This document shows positions 14,824 through 31,057 of a stretch of DNA of 54,164 nucleotides, piece after piece. The notes beneath the pieces were generated by a model that worked only from the letters and a program-made list of their open reading frames with translations, searched no databases and had not been told where the DNA came from. Position 1 is the first letter of the stretch. Each line of letters opens with the position of its first letter. The position numbers and the translations under genes are program-made. The DNA is from Myxococcales bacterium (lineage in GTDB: Bacteria; Myxococcota; Myxococcia; Myxococcales; Myxococcaceae): contig JAUXRI010000057.1 in assembly GCA_030681895.1 (NCBI GenBank), forward strand, positions 1-54,164. Direction: 5' to 3'.

Positions 14824-17007
14824 TCACACCCGCTCGACGGAGTGCACTCCGGTGAGCTTCTCGATGCTGCGGATGAGATCGTTGAGCTGCTTGAGGTCCG
14901 AGATGACGCACTCGAAGGTGTTCACCGCGCGATCGTCGCCCGTCACCCGGCAGTTCGCCTGCGAGATGTTGACGCCCTTCTTCGAGAAGATCTGCGACAT
15001 GTCGGCGAGCAACCCGGGGCGATCGACTGTCATCACTCGCAACGTGACGGCCCGCTTGAAGTCGCCCTTCACGTCCCACGCGACGTCGACTTTGCGCTCC
15101 GGATCGGTCGCGCGAGCCTTCTCGCAGCCTGACTGATGAACGGTGACGCCGCGGCCGCGGGTGATGAAGCCGACGATCGCGTCTCCGGGCACCGGGTTGC
15201 AGCAGCGGCCGAAGCGCACCAACACATCGTCGATGCCGCCGATGGTGACGCCGCCGCTCGCCTTGCGGCCCATCGCGCGCTTGGCGAGATCGGTCATCTG
15301 CGAGAACAGGCCTGACGGGCTCGAGGTCGGCGCTGGCTGCTCGCGAACTTCCGCGACCTTCTCGGCGGGCAACAGCAGCTCGACCAGCTGGCTCGGCTGG
15401 ATCTTTCCGTACCCGACCGCCACCAGCACGTCTTCTTCGGTCTTGAGCCCGTAGCCCTCGAGGTGCGGCTTCAGATCGCCGTTCTTGATCACCTTGTTGA
15501 GGTTCAGGCTGAAGCGCTTGAACTCGCGCTCGACCAGCTCACGGCCCAGCGCCATCGACTTCTCGCGCTGCTGCTCCTTGATGAAGGAGCGGATCTTCTG
15601 CTGCGCGCGGCTCGTCTTGACGAAGGTGAGCCAGTCTTTCGACGGGTGCGCCTGCGGGCTGGTCAGCACCTCGATCTGATCGCCGTTCTTCAGCTTGTAC
15701 CGGAGCGGAACGATCTTGCCGTTCACCTTCGCGCCGACGCACTTCTCTCCGACGGCCGAGTGCACCGAGTAGGCGAAGTCGACCGGCGTTGCGTCGCGCG
15801 GCAGGCTCTTGACGTCACCACGAGGCGTGAAGACGAAGACCTCGTCGGTGAAGAGATCGACCTTCACCGTGTCGAGGAACTCTTTGGGGTCCTTCAGATC
15901 CTGCTGCCACTCGAGCAGCTGCCGCAGCCACGCGAACTTCTCGTCGTCGGTCGCGAGGGCGGTCTTGCCTTCCTTGTAGGCCCAGTGCGCGGCGATGCCT
16001 TCTTCGGCGACCCGGTGCATCTCTTCGGTGCGGATCTGGATCTCGATGCGCTCCGAGAGCGGGCCGATCACCGTCGTGTGCAACGACTGGTACATGTTCG
16101 CTTTGGGAATGGCGATGAAGTCCTTGAAGCGGCCGGGCACCGGCTTCCACTGCTGGTGCATCAGGCCGAGCGCGCCATAGCACTGGCCCACGTCGTGGGT
16201 GATCACGCGGAACGCGATCACGTCGGGCACCTGATCGAAGTCGATGCCCTGCGAGCGCATCTTCTTGTGGATCGAATACATGTGCTTGAAGCGGCCGGTG
16301 ACCTGCCCGGTGATGCCCGACTCCTTGAGCTTGCCGGTGATCAGCGCCACCACGTCGTCGATGTACTTCTCGCGATCCTTCTTCTTGCGGTTGATGCGCG
16401 CTTCGAGCTCGAAGAAGTCCTTCGGGCGCGTGTAGCGGAACGAGAGATCCTCGAGCTCGGTCTTCACCCACGAGATGCCGAGCCGGTTGGCCAGGGGCGC
16501 GTAGATGTCGAGCGTCTCTTGAGCGATGCGCGCCTGCTTCTCTTCGCTCATGTGCTCGAGCGTGCGCATGTTGTGGGTGCGATCGGCGAGCTTGACGAGG
16601 ATGACGCGAATGTCCTGCGCCATCGCCACCAGCATCTTGCGGAAGTTCTCGGCCTGCTTCTCTTCCTGCGAGAGCTGCTGAGACGCAGAGAACTTCGAGA
16701 GCTTGGTGACGCCGTCGACGATGGCGGCGATCTCGGAGCCGAAGAGCTCGCGAATCTCTTCCACCGTGGCGAGCGTGTCTTCGACGGTGTCGTGCAGCAG
16801 GCCTGCGACGATCGAAGCTTCATCGAGGCGCAGCTGCGCCAACAGGCCGGCGACCTCGAGCGGATGAATCAGATAGGGCTCGCCAGACTTGCGAACTTGA
16901 CCCTGATGCACCTTCGCCGAATAGACGTAGGCCTTCTTGATGATGTCGAGGTCGGGTGCCGGGTGGTACGACGACACCCTCGTCAAAATGTCGTTCAGCC
17001 GAATCAA
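14824..17007 (-). CDS. rel: Bifunctional (p)ppGpp synthetase/hydrolase (Rel/SpoT)
   Basis: The start is placed at TTG 17007, giving 727 aa that begin LIRLNDIL, as Rel proteins of this group normally do (MIRLNDIL). The open frame extends to 17373, but the extra part is Arg-rich and antisense to the FHA gene. GTG 17028 is an alternative start. Domains in order: HD hydrolase (HPLEVAGLL, then HDTVED), synthetase with FKDFIAIPKANMYQSLHTT, TGS domain (VFVFTPRGDVKSLPRDATP) and a C-terminal ACT domain. Both catalytic halves look intact. It controls the stringent response and sits divergent from an FHA gene and upstream of ridA. Confidence 0.95.
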   Translation of the reverse strand: MIRLNDILTRVSSYHPAPDLDIIKKAYVYSAKVHQGQVRKSGEPYLIHPLEVAGLLAQLRLDEASIVAGLLHDTVEDTLATVEEIRELFGSEIAAIVDGVTKLSKFSASQQLSQEEKQAENFRKMLVAMAQDIRVILVKLADRTHNMRTLEHMSEEKQARIAQETLDIYAPLANRLGISWVKTELEDLSFRYTRPKDFFELEARINRKKKDREKYIDDVVALITGKLKESGITGQVTGRFKHMYSIHKKMRSQGIDFDQVPDVIAFRVITHDVGQCYGALGLMHQQWKPVPGRFKDFIAIPKANMYQSLHTTVIGPLSERIEIQIRTEEMHRVAEEGIAAHWAYKEGKTALATDDEKFAWLRQLLEWQQDLKDPKEFLDTVKVDLFTDEVFVFTPRGDVKSLPRDATPVDFAYSVHSAVGEKCVGAKVNGKIVPLRYKLKNGDQIEVLTSPQAHPSKDWLTFVKTSRAQQKIRSFIKEQQREKSMALGRELVEREFKRFSLNLNKVIKNGDLKPHLEGYGLKTEEDVLVAVGYGKIQPSQLVELLLPAEKVAEVREQPAPTSSPSGLFSQMTDLAKRAMGRKASGGVTIGGIDDVLVRFGRCCNPVPGDAIVGFITRGRGVTVHQSGCEKARATDPERKVDVAWDVKGDFKRAVTLRVMTVDRPGLLADMSQIFSKKGVNISQANCRVTGDDRAVNTFECVISDLKQLNDLIRSIEKLTGVHSVERV

Positions 17008-17106
17008 ACGCTGTGATGCTAACACCCTGCTGCGGTGCTGCAATGCGTCAGCACGCACGAATCTATTGCGCAAACACCCGGAAACCCTGACTATCGGCCC
17101 CCCGTC

Positions 17107-18117
17107 ATGACGGCGTTCCTCACCAAATCGCTTGGAGTCGTCTGCCCGAGCTGTGACTTCCTCAACGTCGTGGGCGCCGTGCGCTGCATGTCGTGCGGGG
17201 CTGCCACCGACGGCGCCGCAAAGACGGAGCAGTCGCCGAAGCTCGTGCCTCAGCAACCGCAGTCGATGAACGAGGGGTCTGACAAGACGCCGACCGGCTC
17301 GACGCCGGTGCCGCCGAAGCCGGCCGAAGCGCCTCCTGGGTTGCGTCGCAGCGGGCCGAACCCCGTTCCTCAAGAGCTCGCGAACGCTCCAGTCGCGCCC
17401 TCGTCGGGTCGCGGCGTGCCGGCGCGGCCGACGTTCCAGTCATCAGCAACGCCGCCTCCGCAGACGACGCCGGGCCCGAAGTTCGGCCTCACCGTTCTCG
17501 CCGGCCCAGCTCGGGGTCAACGCTTCCGTCTCGGCGCGACCGGCGCTCAGATCGGCCGGGCTCGCGGGGTCATCCTCTTCCCGGAAGATCCGTTCGTCTC
17601 TCCTCTCCACGCGACGCTCACGGTGCGTGACGGAAAGCTCTTCGTTCGTGATGAGAGCAGCACCTCGGGCATCTACGCCAGCATCGCGGGGCAAGAGACG
17701 TTGCCCTCAGGCGGCTTGTTCTGCACGGGCCTGCGGCTGTTCCGCTACGTCGGCGCGATCGAGCCCGCACCTCCATGGAACCGCGTCGACGTGCTGGTGT
17801 ACGGCGCGCCCGTTCCGAACAGCGTGGTGCACTACGCGATCGAAGAAGTGCTCCTCGGCGATCGTCCCGGCCGGTGCATCATCACGCCTGGCCCGGTGCT
17901 CACCATCGGACAGGGCCGCTGCGACTTCAGCTTCCCCAGCGACGAAGGACTTGCGCCTCGTCATTGCGAGGTGGCGCCGCTGCCCACTGGCGCGATGATT
18001 CGCGATCTCTCGGGCGGGCTGGGCACCTTCGTTCGCATTGCCGGAGAGCGCCCGCTCAAGGCCGGCGATCGCGTGCGGGTCGGTCAGCAGACGCTGCAGG
18101 TCGAGCTGCTGAGCTGA
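17107..18117 (+). CDS. Zinc-ribbon protein with two FHA-like domains
   Basis: The start is taken as ATG 17107, giving 336 aa. Residues 13-30 form a zinc ribbon (Cys13, Cys16, Cys27, Cys30). Residues 32-120 are a Pro/Ser/Thr-rich linker. Two FHA-like domains follow: about 122-215, with IGRARG and then SPLHATL and TSGIY, and about 235-335, with IGQGRCDF, PRHCEV and GLGTFVR. FHA domains bind phosphothreonine peptides, so this is probably a partner or target of the Ser/Thr kinase encoded just downstream on the other strand. In the second domain the SxxH core is reduced to PRHC, so binding there may be weakened. Confidence 0.85.
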   Translation: MTAFLTKSLGVVCPSCDFLNVVGAVRCMSCGAATDGAAKTEQSPKLVPQQPQSMNEGSDKTPTGSTPVPPKPAEAPPGLRRSGPNPVPQELANAPVAPSSGRGVPARPTFQSSATPPPQTTPGPKFGLTVLAGPARGQRFRLGATGAQIGRARGVILFPEDPFVSPLHATLTVRDGKLFVRDESSTSGIYASIAGQETLPSGGLFCTGLRLFRYVGAIEPAPPWNRVDVLVYGAPVPNSVVHYAIEEVLLGDRPGRCIITPGPVLTIGQGRCDFSFPSDEGLAPRHCEVAPLPTGAMIRDLSGGLGTFVRIAGERPLKAGDRVRVGQQTLQVELLS

Positions 18118-18224
18118 GCTGCTCGCGAGTGGAGCGGCCTCGCGGCACCGGAGTGCGCTTGCCGAGCTGAGCCGCGTCTGAAGCGACGCGATGCGCCCGC
18201 TGCTTCGTGGATGCTGCTCAGCAG

Positions 18225-18290
18225 AGCTCGCTGAGCCGCTTCGTGAAGCTCGCTGAGCTGCTTCGTGAAGCTCGTTGAACCGCGTCTGGA
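18225..18290. repeat. Three degenerate 22-bp tandem repeats
   Basis: Units at 18225-18246, 18247-18268 and 18269-18290 begin AGCTCGCTGAG, AGCTCGCTGAG and AGCTCGTTGAA. The first two differ at a single position. A related longer block (CCGCGTCTGRAGCGACGC...GATGCGCC) occurs at about 18170-18206 and again at about 18280-18313. The region 18118-18406 lies between convergent genes and has no convincing CDS, and 22 bp is not a codon multiple. Confidence 0.7.
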
Positions 18291-18406
18291 GCGACGCAAC
18301 GCGATGCGCCGGCTGCTTCGAGAAGCCTGGCGAGTCCAGCAACGCTGCTTCTCGGAGCAGCTCAGCCTGGCGCGTCAGCGAACCGTTGGAGCCTCAGGCG
18401 CCGAGT

Positions 18407-20029
<1,623 letters not shown>

Positions 20030-20069
20030 GATTCACAGGGGTGGAACTGTCGTGCTACGCAGTGTCGCG

Positions 20070-20726
20070 ATGGCGAATCGTCCGCGAGTGGCTGTGCGAG
20101 TGGTGCGTGCCGATGGTGGGCCCGAGTCCGTCATTCCCCTGCGGGGTGACGTGATGCTGTGTGGGCGCAACGGCGATCTGTCTCTGACCGACGACCCCTT
20201 CGTCGCCGACACCCAGATGCGCTTGTTCTTCTCGGGCAACCGGCTGGCGGTCGAAGACGTGGGCGGCGGCAACGGCGTGTTCGCGCGTCTGGCGCCTGGC
20301 GTCGAGCGCGAGGTGGCGAGCGGCGGTGAGGTTCGGCTGGGGCGTCAGCGCCTCGTGATCGAGCCCGTGCCGGTCTTGAGCCCGGGCGACGACGGCGCGA
20401 CGGCGTGGGGCTCTCCCGACTCGGGCTTCCGCTTCCGCATGGTGCAGTTGATGGAAGGCGGCACCCGTGGCGCCTCGTACCCGCTGAAGGACGGCGACAA
20501 CCTCGTCGGCCGCGAGGCGGGCGACATCGTGTTTCCCACCGACGGGTTCGTCTCGTCGAGCCACGCCACCCTGCATGTGGCGACCGATCGGGTGCTGATT
20601 CGCGACGGCATTCGCGACAAACACTCGTCGAACGGCACCTTCCTGCGCCTGACCGCGCCTGCGTTCGTCGAGAACGGCGATCAGTTCCTCATCGGCCGCC
20701 AGCTCGTTCGCGTCGAGATGAACTGA
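20070..20726 (+). CDS. Protein with two FHA domains
   Basis: A 218-aa protein starting at ATG 20070 (MANRPRVAV). The open frame extends upstream to 19902, but that part is antisense to the kinase. The N-terminal FHA-like half, residues about 4-100 (LCGRNGDLSLTDDPF, then GNGVFARL), lacks the canonical SxxH. The C-terminal FHA, residues about 115-217, is canonical, with VGREAGDIVF, SSSHATL and SSNGTFLRL. It is probably a cytosolic phosphothreonine reader. It is divergent from the kinase gene and ends at a convergent terminator shared with dksA. Confidence 0.88.
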   Translation: MANRPRVAVRVVRADGGPESVIPLRGDVMLCGRNGDLSLTDDPFVADTQMRLFFSGNRLAVEDVGGGNGVFARLAPGVEREVASGGEVRLGRQRLVIEPVPVLSPGDDGATAWGSPDSGFRFRMVQLMEGGTRGASYPLKDGDNLVGREAGDIVFPTDGFVSSSHATLHVATDRVLIRDGIRDKHSSNGTFLRLTAPAFVENGDQFLIGRQLVRVEMN

Positions 20727-20745
20727 AGCGTTCGCGTGTGCGTGC

Positions 20746-20789
20746 GCACCGCCGGGAGCCAGGAGCTCCTCGACGGTGCCGCGCTTTTC
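20746..20789. terminator. Candidate terminator between convergent FHA and dksA genes
   Basis: GCACCG (20746-20751) pairs with CGGTGC (20774-20779). Inside it GGAGC pairs with GCTCC around the loop CAGGA. The hairpin is followed by CGCGCTTTTC at 20780-20789. The short T-run favours plus-strand termination. Confidence 0.5.
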
Positions 20790-20811
20790 AGGTCAGCCCA
20801 GCCGTACAGCG

Positions 20812-21192
20812 TCAGCCGTACGACTTTTCCTTCTTCTCCTGCTCTTCCTTGCAGCGAATGCAGAGCGTCGTCACCGGCCGCGCCTCGAGGCGCTTGACGC
20901 TGATGGGCTCTTCGCAGCGCTCGCACAGACCGAACGAGCCGTCGGTGATGCGCTGGAGCGCCTTGTTGATTTTCGCGAGCAGCAGCTTCTCGCGATCGAG
21001 CAGGCGGAACGCCATCGACTGCGCGTACTCGCTCGAGGCCTGATCGATCTCGTCAGGCAGGTCATCAGTGTCGAAGTTCGACTCCTCCTCCATCGTCTTG
21101 CGTGCCTTGGCGAGGATGGCCGTGCGGCTATCCTCGAGCATCTTCTTGAAGCGCTTCAGGTCCTTCGCGCCCAGCGTTCCTCGTTCAGACAT
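20812..21192 (-). CDS. dksA: DksA/TraR family RNA polymerase regulator
   Basis: A 126-aa protein starting at ATG 21192 (MSERGTLG); the frame is open to 21267 without supporting features. A long coiled coil is followed by a C4 zinc finger (CERC...CIRC, 17 residues apart). The coiled-coil tip carries DEIDQA, matching the D-x-x-D-x-A motif that DksA inserts into the RNA polymerase secondary channel. DksA works together with (p)ppGpp, and rel lies about 4 kb away. A TTGACA-type promoter is visible upstream on the same strand. The length is somewhat shorter than E. coli DksA (151 aa). Confidence 0.92.
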   Translation of the reverse strand: MSERGTLGAKDLKRFKKMLEDSRTAILAKARKTMEEESNFDTDDLPDEIDQASSEYAQSMAFRLLDREKLLLAKINKALQRITDGSFGLCERCEEPISVKRLEARPVTTLCIRCKEEQEKKEKSYG

Positions 21193-21234
21193 GGGGTCGA
21201 AAAGTTCTCCGGCTGCGGGAAAATTTGGCGCGGG

Positions 21235-21263
21235 AGTGTGTGGCAGGCGCTCAGCAGTGTCAA
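21235..21263 (-). promoter_or_regulatory. Candidate dksA promoter
   Basis: Read on the minus strand, TTGACA (21263-21258) is followed after 17 bp by CACACT (21240-21235). The -35 box is a perfect consensus and the -10 box is weak. It would give a leader of about 35 nt before ATG 21192. Confidence 0.5.
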
Positions 21264-21292
21264 GCAATGTCGAATTAACCCTTTGAAATCAC

Positions 21293-21307
21293 GCCTATCG
21301 AGTAGGC
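21293..21307. repeat. Short dyad in front of the diadenylate cyclase gene
   Basis: GCCTA and TAGGC flank TCGAG, 9 bp before ATG 21317. It may be an operator or a small mRNA hairpin near the ribosome binding site. The arms are only 5 bp, so chance is possible. Confidence 0.35.
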
Positions 21308-21316
21308 TGCGACCCA

Positions 21317-22198
21317 ATGTCGGACTTGGCACGCTTCGATCGGGAGTTCCTCAAGGCAGCGCTGGCCCTCGCGAACAACTCGGAGGTGACCCACGTGCTG
21401 CACATCAGCGACGTGCTGTTGGCGCCTGCTGACCTGCGTGGGCGAAAGGCGCGAAAGAAACTGCTCTACGCGGTGAGCTCCGAGGCGCTGGCGGCCGAGC
21501 TGACGGCGAAAAAAGAGCGCGTCGTCGTCATTCCTTCCTACGACTACTCGCGCACGGAGCGCGTGAAGATGGCGGTCGTCTCGGCGCTGAGCCAGGGCTT
21601 CTTCAAAGAGGGCGATCTGGTGTTGTGCATGACGGGCCGCATCGGCCGGCACATCGACACGCTCATGCAGATGCGCATCGGTGGCAGCCTCGATGATCGC
21701 GTCGCCATCGAGGGCGTGAAGCTGGGTGACGAGTTCAACTCGCAGGTCGTCGACGCGCTCATTCAGCTCGCCCTGCAGATCGGCCAGGAGGGGTTCGAGG
21801 GCCACCCCATCGGCACCATCATCTGCATCGGCGATCACACGACGGTGCTCGAGACCAGCCGGCAGCTCACCATCAACCCGTTTCAGGGGCTCTCGGAGGC
21901 CGAGCGCAACGTGCTCGACCCGAAGATCCGCGAGGCCATCAAGAACTTCTCGGTGCTCGACGGCGCCTTCATCATTCGTGAAGACGGCGTGGTGCTGGCT
22001 GCGGGCCGCTACCTCTCGTCGAAGGACGACGACGTGAAGATCCCCCTGGGCCTGGGCGCCAGACACGCGGCGGCCGCGGGCATCACGGCGACCACCAAGT
22101 GCATCTCGCTCGTCGTCAGCCAGACCTCGGGCGCGGTGCGGTTGTTCAAGGACGGCTCCATCGTGCTCGAGCTGCACCAGACGGCGCGCCGCAACTAG
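21317..22198 (+). CDS. DacZ-like diadenylate cyclase (c-di-AMP synthase)
   Basis: A 293-aa protein. The C-terminal DisA_N/DAC domain (about 190-290) contains DGAFII (DGA at 215-217), then 32 residues later GARHAAAA (RHA at 249-251) and VVSQTSGAVRLFKDG. The N-terminal half (residues about 25-160) resembles the pyruvate-kinase-C-like domain found in archaeal DacZ rather than the membrane anchor of CdaA. The common DAC motif is RHR; here the second Arg is Ala, which could alter ATP phosphate contacts. It should make c-di-AMP in the cytosol. It is divergent from dksA and followed 30 bp later by the PHA-system gene. Confidence 0.85.
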   Translation: MSDLARFDREFLKAALALANNSEVTHVLHISDVLLAPADLRGRKARKKLLYAVSSEALAAELTAKKERVVVIPSYDYSRTERVKMAVVSALSQGFFKEGDLVLCMTGRIGRHIDTLMQMRIGGSLDDRVAIEGVKLGDEFNSQVVDALIQLALQIGQEGFEGHPIGTIICIGDHTTVLETSRQLTINPFQGLSEAERNVLDPKIREAIKNFSVLDGAFIIREDGVVLAAGRYLSSKDDDVKIPLGLGARHAAAAGITATTKCISLVVSQTSGAVRLFKDGSIVLELHQTARRN

Positions 22199-22228
22199 GC
22201 CTCCTCTTCTCCCCAACAAGGAATCAGC

Positions 22229-22549
22229 ATGGGAATGATCAAGTTCGAAGTGCCCTCGACGGTGCCGGTGGAAGACTCGAAGAAGCGCGTCGAAGCGCTG
22301 CTCTCGTACTGGAACCGCAAGTACGGCATCACCTCGTCGTGGAACGGCCTGAAGGCGACCATGAAAGGCAAGGCTGTCGGCGTCACCATCGACGGCAACC
22401 TCGAGGTGCTCTCGAACAAGATCTCGGGAGAGGCGAGCGACCCGGGCATGTTCCTCCGCGGGCAGGCCCAGAAGTACCTGACGCGAAAGTTCTCGGAGTA
22501 CCTCGACGCCTCCCGTTCGCTCGACGACATTCGTGGGAAGGAAGACTGA
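22229..22549 (+). CDS. Polyhydroxyalkanoic-acid-system family protein
   Basis: A 106-aa protein matching the short PHA_gran_rgn family in length and pattern: an N-terminal strand, RVEALLSYW, a central WNGLKATMKGKAVGVTIDGNLEV, and a C-terminal basic helix. Members are named after granule-associated proteins near PHA genes, but no PHA synthase is present here, so a granule role is not supported by context. It is encoded 30 bp after the diadenylate cyclase, and its stop is 67 bp before the kinase-nSTAND gene. Confidence 0.8.
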   Translation: MGMIKFEVPSTVPVEDSKKRVEALLSYWNRKYGITSSWNGLKATMKGKAVGVTIDGNLEVLSNKISGEASDPGMFLRGQAQKYLTRKFSEYLDASRSLDDIRGKED

Positions 22550-22616
22550 GCTACAGTCTTCGCGCCTGCGGTTCGCTGCTTGAATCGGGCAACCCCGCCC
22601 ATCCCGAGGTTCACAC

Positions 22617-25580
<2,964 letters not shown>

Positions 25581-25629
25581 ACACCGCGGCGCCCCAAAGC
25601 GCCCGTCTCGTTTCAACGTGGGGAGTGGG

Positions 25630-26625
25630 ATGACGCTTCAGCGATGGGCAGTGACGGTGATCGTGGTGGCGCTGAACTCGGCGGCGATCGCGCAGGGCGC
25701 GGAGCAGGAGCGGCCGTGGGCGAAGGGCGTCGCTCCGTCGGCGCAGAAGCAGGCGCTCGAGACCTTCCGGCTCGGCAACGCCGCCTTGAAGGAGTCGCAG
25801 TGGCGCGCCGCGAGTGAGCGCTACCGTGAGGCGCTCGCCCTGTGGGACCACCCGGCCATCAACTACAACCTCGCGCTCGCGCTGCTGCAGCTCGATCAAC
25901 CCATCGAGACGTACCAGCGGCTCGAGGCCGCGCTGAAGTACGGCGCGGCGCCGCTCGACGCCGACAAGTACGAGCAGGCGCAGCGGTACCGCGCGCTCAT
26001 CGACAAGCAGGTGGCGCGGGTCGAGCTGCGCTGTGACGTCGAGGGTGCGGTCGTGAAACTCAACGGCCAGCAGGTGCTGATCGGGCCCGGCGCGTACAAG
26101 GGCATGGTGCGGGCGGGAGCGATCACCGTCGTCGCCTCGAAAGAGGGCTTCCTCACCAACGAGCAGAACCCGACGCTGCTGGGCGGCGAGACGCGCACCA
26201 TCGAGCTGGCGCTGAGCGCGGCCGAGCAGGCCGTGGAGTACCGACGGCTCTTCGCCGCGTGGATTCCTTTCGCGGTGCTCGGCGCAGGCGCGGCGATGGG
26301 GGCTGGTGGCGTCGGGCTGCACCTGTCGGCCCGGAACCAGTTCGCGGCGTACGATCGCGGCGTCGAAGGCTGCGTCGACGTGGCCACCGGCGGCTGTGTC
26401 CCCTCACTCGATCTCGCGTCGCTCCGGTCGCAAGGCCAGGGCCAGCAGGCAGGCGCGATGGTGCTCTACGGCATCGGTGGCGCGGCTATCGCAGCTGGCG
26501 CGGTGTTGCTCTACGTGAACCGCCCGCAGCCGTACCGCGCCGACGTCAAAGTGGAGTCTGCGTTCCTCCTCGTGCCCTCTGTCGGCCCCAACGGCGCCGG
26601 CGCCACGCTCCTCCTGAGCTTCTGA
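25630..26625 (+). CDS. Secreted TPR-PEGA protein with C-terminal membrane segments
   Basis: The start is taken as ATG 25630, with GGGAGTGGG just upstream; GTG 25618 is also in frame. The protein is 331 aa with a signal peptide at residues 1-22 (cleavage near AIA-Q). TPR-like helices (RLGNAALKESQWRAASERYREAL...NYNLALALLQL) occupy about 40-110, followed by a PEGA-type beta domain (about 130-190, VKLNGQQV and then IELAL). Two hydrophobic helices near 207-228 and 278-300 follow. This architecture is common near myxobacterial Ser/Thr kinases. The stop is 4 bp before the start of the DUF4215 lipoprotein, so translation is probably coupled. Confidence 0.8.
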   Translation: MTLQRWAVTVIVVALNSAAIAQGAEQERPWAKGVAPSAQKQALETFRLGNAALKESQWRAASERYREALALWDHPAINYNLALALLQLDQPIETYQRLEAALKYGAAPLDADKYEQAQRYRALIDKQVARVELRCDVEGAVVKLNGQQVLIGPGAYKGMVRAGAITVVASKEGFLTNEQNPTLLGGETRTIELALSAAEQAVEYRRLFAAWIPFAVLGAGAAMGAGGVGLHLSARNQFAAYDRGVEGCVDVATGGCVPSLDLASLRSQGQGQQAGAMVLYGIGGAAIAAGAVLLYVNRPQPYRADVKVESAFLLVPSVGPNGAGATLLLSF

Positions 26626-26629
26626 AACC

Positions 26630-30337
<3,708 letters not shown>

Positions 30338-30405
30338 GGGGCCGAATCTCTTCGACTCGCAGGCGCGGGGATCGATTCCTCGCGCCGCGCGTTTCAAGGG
30401 GTACC

Positions 30406-31005
30406 TTGCGTTGGTTGCTCACCCTGCCCCTGCGGCTCTTCTGGAAGTTGTCCTTCAGCAAGAAGCTGGTGGTGATGGGGTGTGCTCCGTTGCTGGCGAT
30501 CAACGGCGCGGTGGCCTTCTTCGGCAGCTCGGTGGTGTTCCCGCTATCGCCTTTCTTCCTCGAGTCGAAGGCGCAGGCGTTGTCGGCGTACGCGAAGCAC
30601 CGGCCGCTGTGTCTGCTCACGGGCCACGGCGATCTCGAGGAGCTCGCAACGGCGGCGGAGCGTCGACACGGGCTCCCCCGAGGCCTGATGTGGGCGATCG
30701 TGCAGACCGAGTCGGGTGGGCGCGCGCACCGCATCTCGTTCGCCGGCGCGATGGGCCCCGCCCAGTTGATGCCTGGCACCGCTGCGCTGCTCGGCGTGGG
30801 AGATCCCTTCGATCCCCGACAGGCCATCGACGCCGGAGCGAGGTACCTCAAGCAGCAGCTCGATCGCTTCAACGACGTGAGCCTCGCGGTCGCCGCCTAC
30901 AACGCAGGACCCGGCGCGGTGCACGGCGTGGTGCCGAAGAACGGCGAGACCGAGCACTACGTCGTCAAGGTGATGCGCCGGTTCTCGGACTCGCGGCTGC
31001 GCTGA
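30406..31005 (+). CDS. Lytic transglycosylase (SLT domain)
   Basis: The start is placed at TTG 30406 because AAGGGG lies 4 bp upstream; the open frame further upstream is antisense or overlapping noise from the DUF4215 gene. The protein is 199 aa. Residues about 17-42 form a membrane anchor, and residues about 85-195 are an SLT domain with the catalytic Glu in QTESGG, AMGPAQLMPGTA and AAYNAGPGAV, all typical of the Slt70/MltE-like fold. It cleaves the glycan strand of peptidoglycan in the periplasm. It is followed 52 bp later by the AKR-like gene. Confidence 0.92.
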   Translation: MRWLLTLPLRLFWKLSFSKKLVVMGCAPLLAINGAVAFFGSSVVFPLSPFFLESKAQALSAYAKHRPLCLLTGHGDLEELATAAERRHGLPRGLMWAIVQTESGGRAHRISFAGAMGPAQLMPGTAALLGVGDPFDPRQAIDAGARYLKQQLDRFNDVSLAVAAYNAGPGAVHGVVPKNGETEHYVVKVMRRFSDSRLR

Positions 31006-31057
31006 AGCCGAGCGTCCTCTCGACTCGCGCGGTGCGAGGAGTAGCGTCGCCGAACGC

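Noticed and set aside
15463..17016. A 517-aa plus-strand frame opposite rel
   Set aside because: Rel has intact HD, synthetase, TGS and ACT motifs on the minus strand; the opposite frame is Leu/Val/Arg filler.
17005..17373. N-terminal extension of Rel to 17373
   Set aside because: It is Arg-rich, antisense to the FHA gene start, and absent from the normal Rel start LIRLNDIL.
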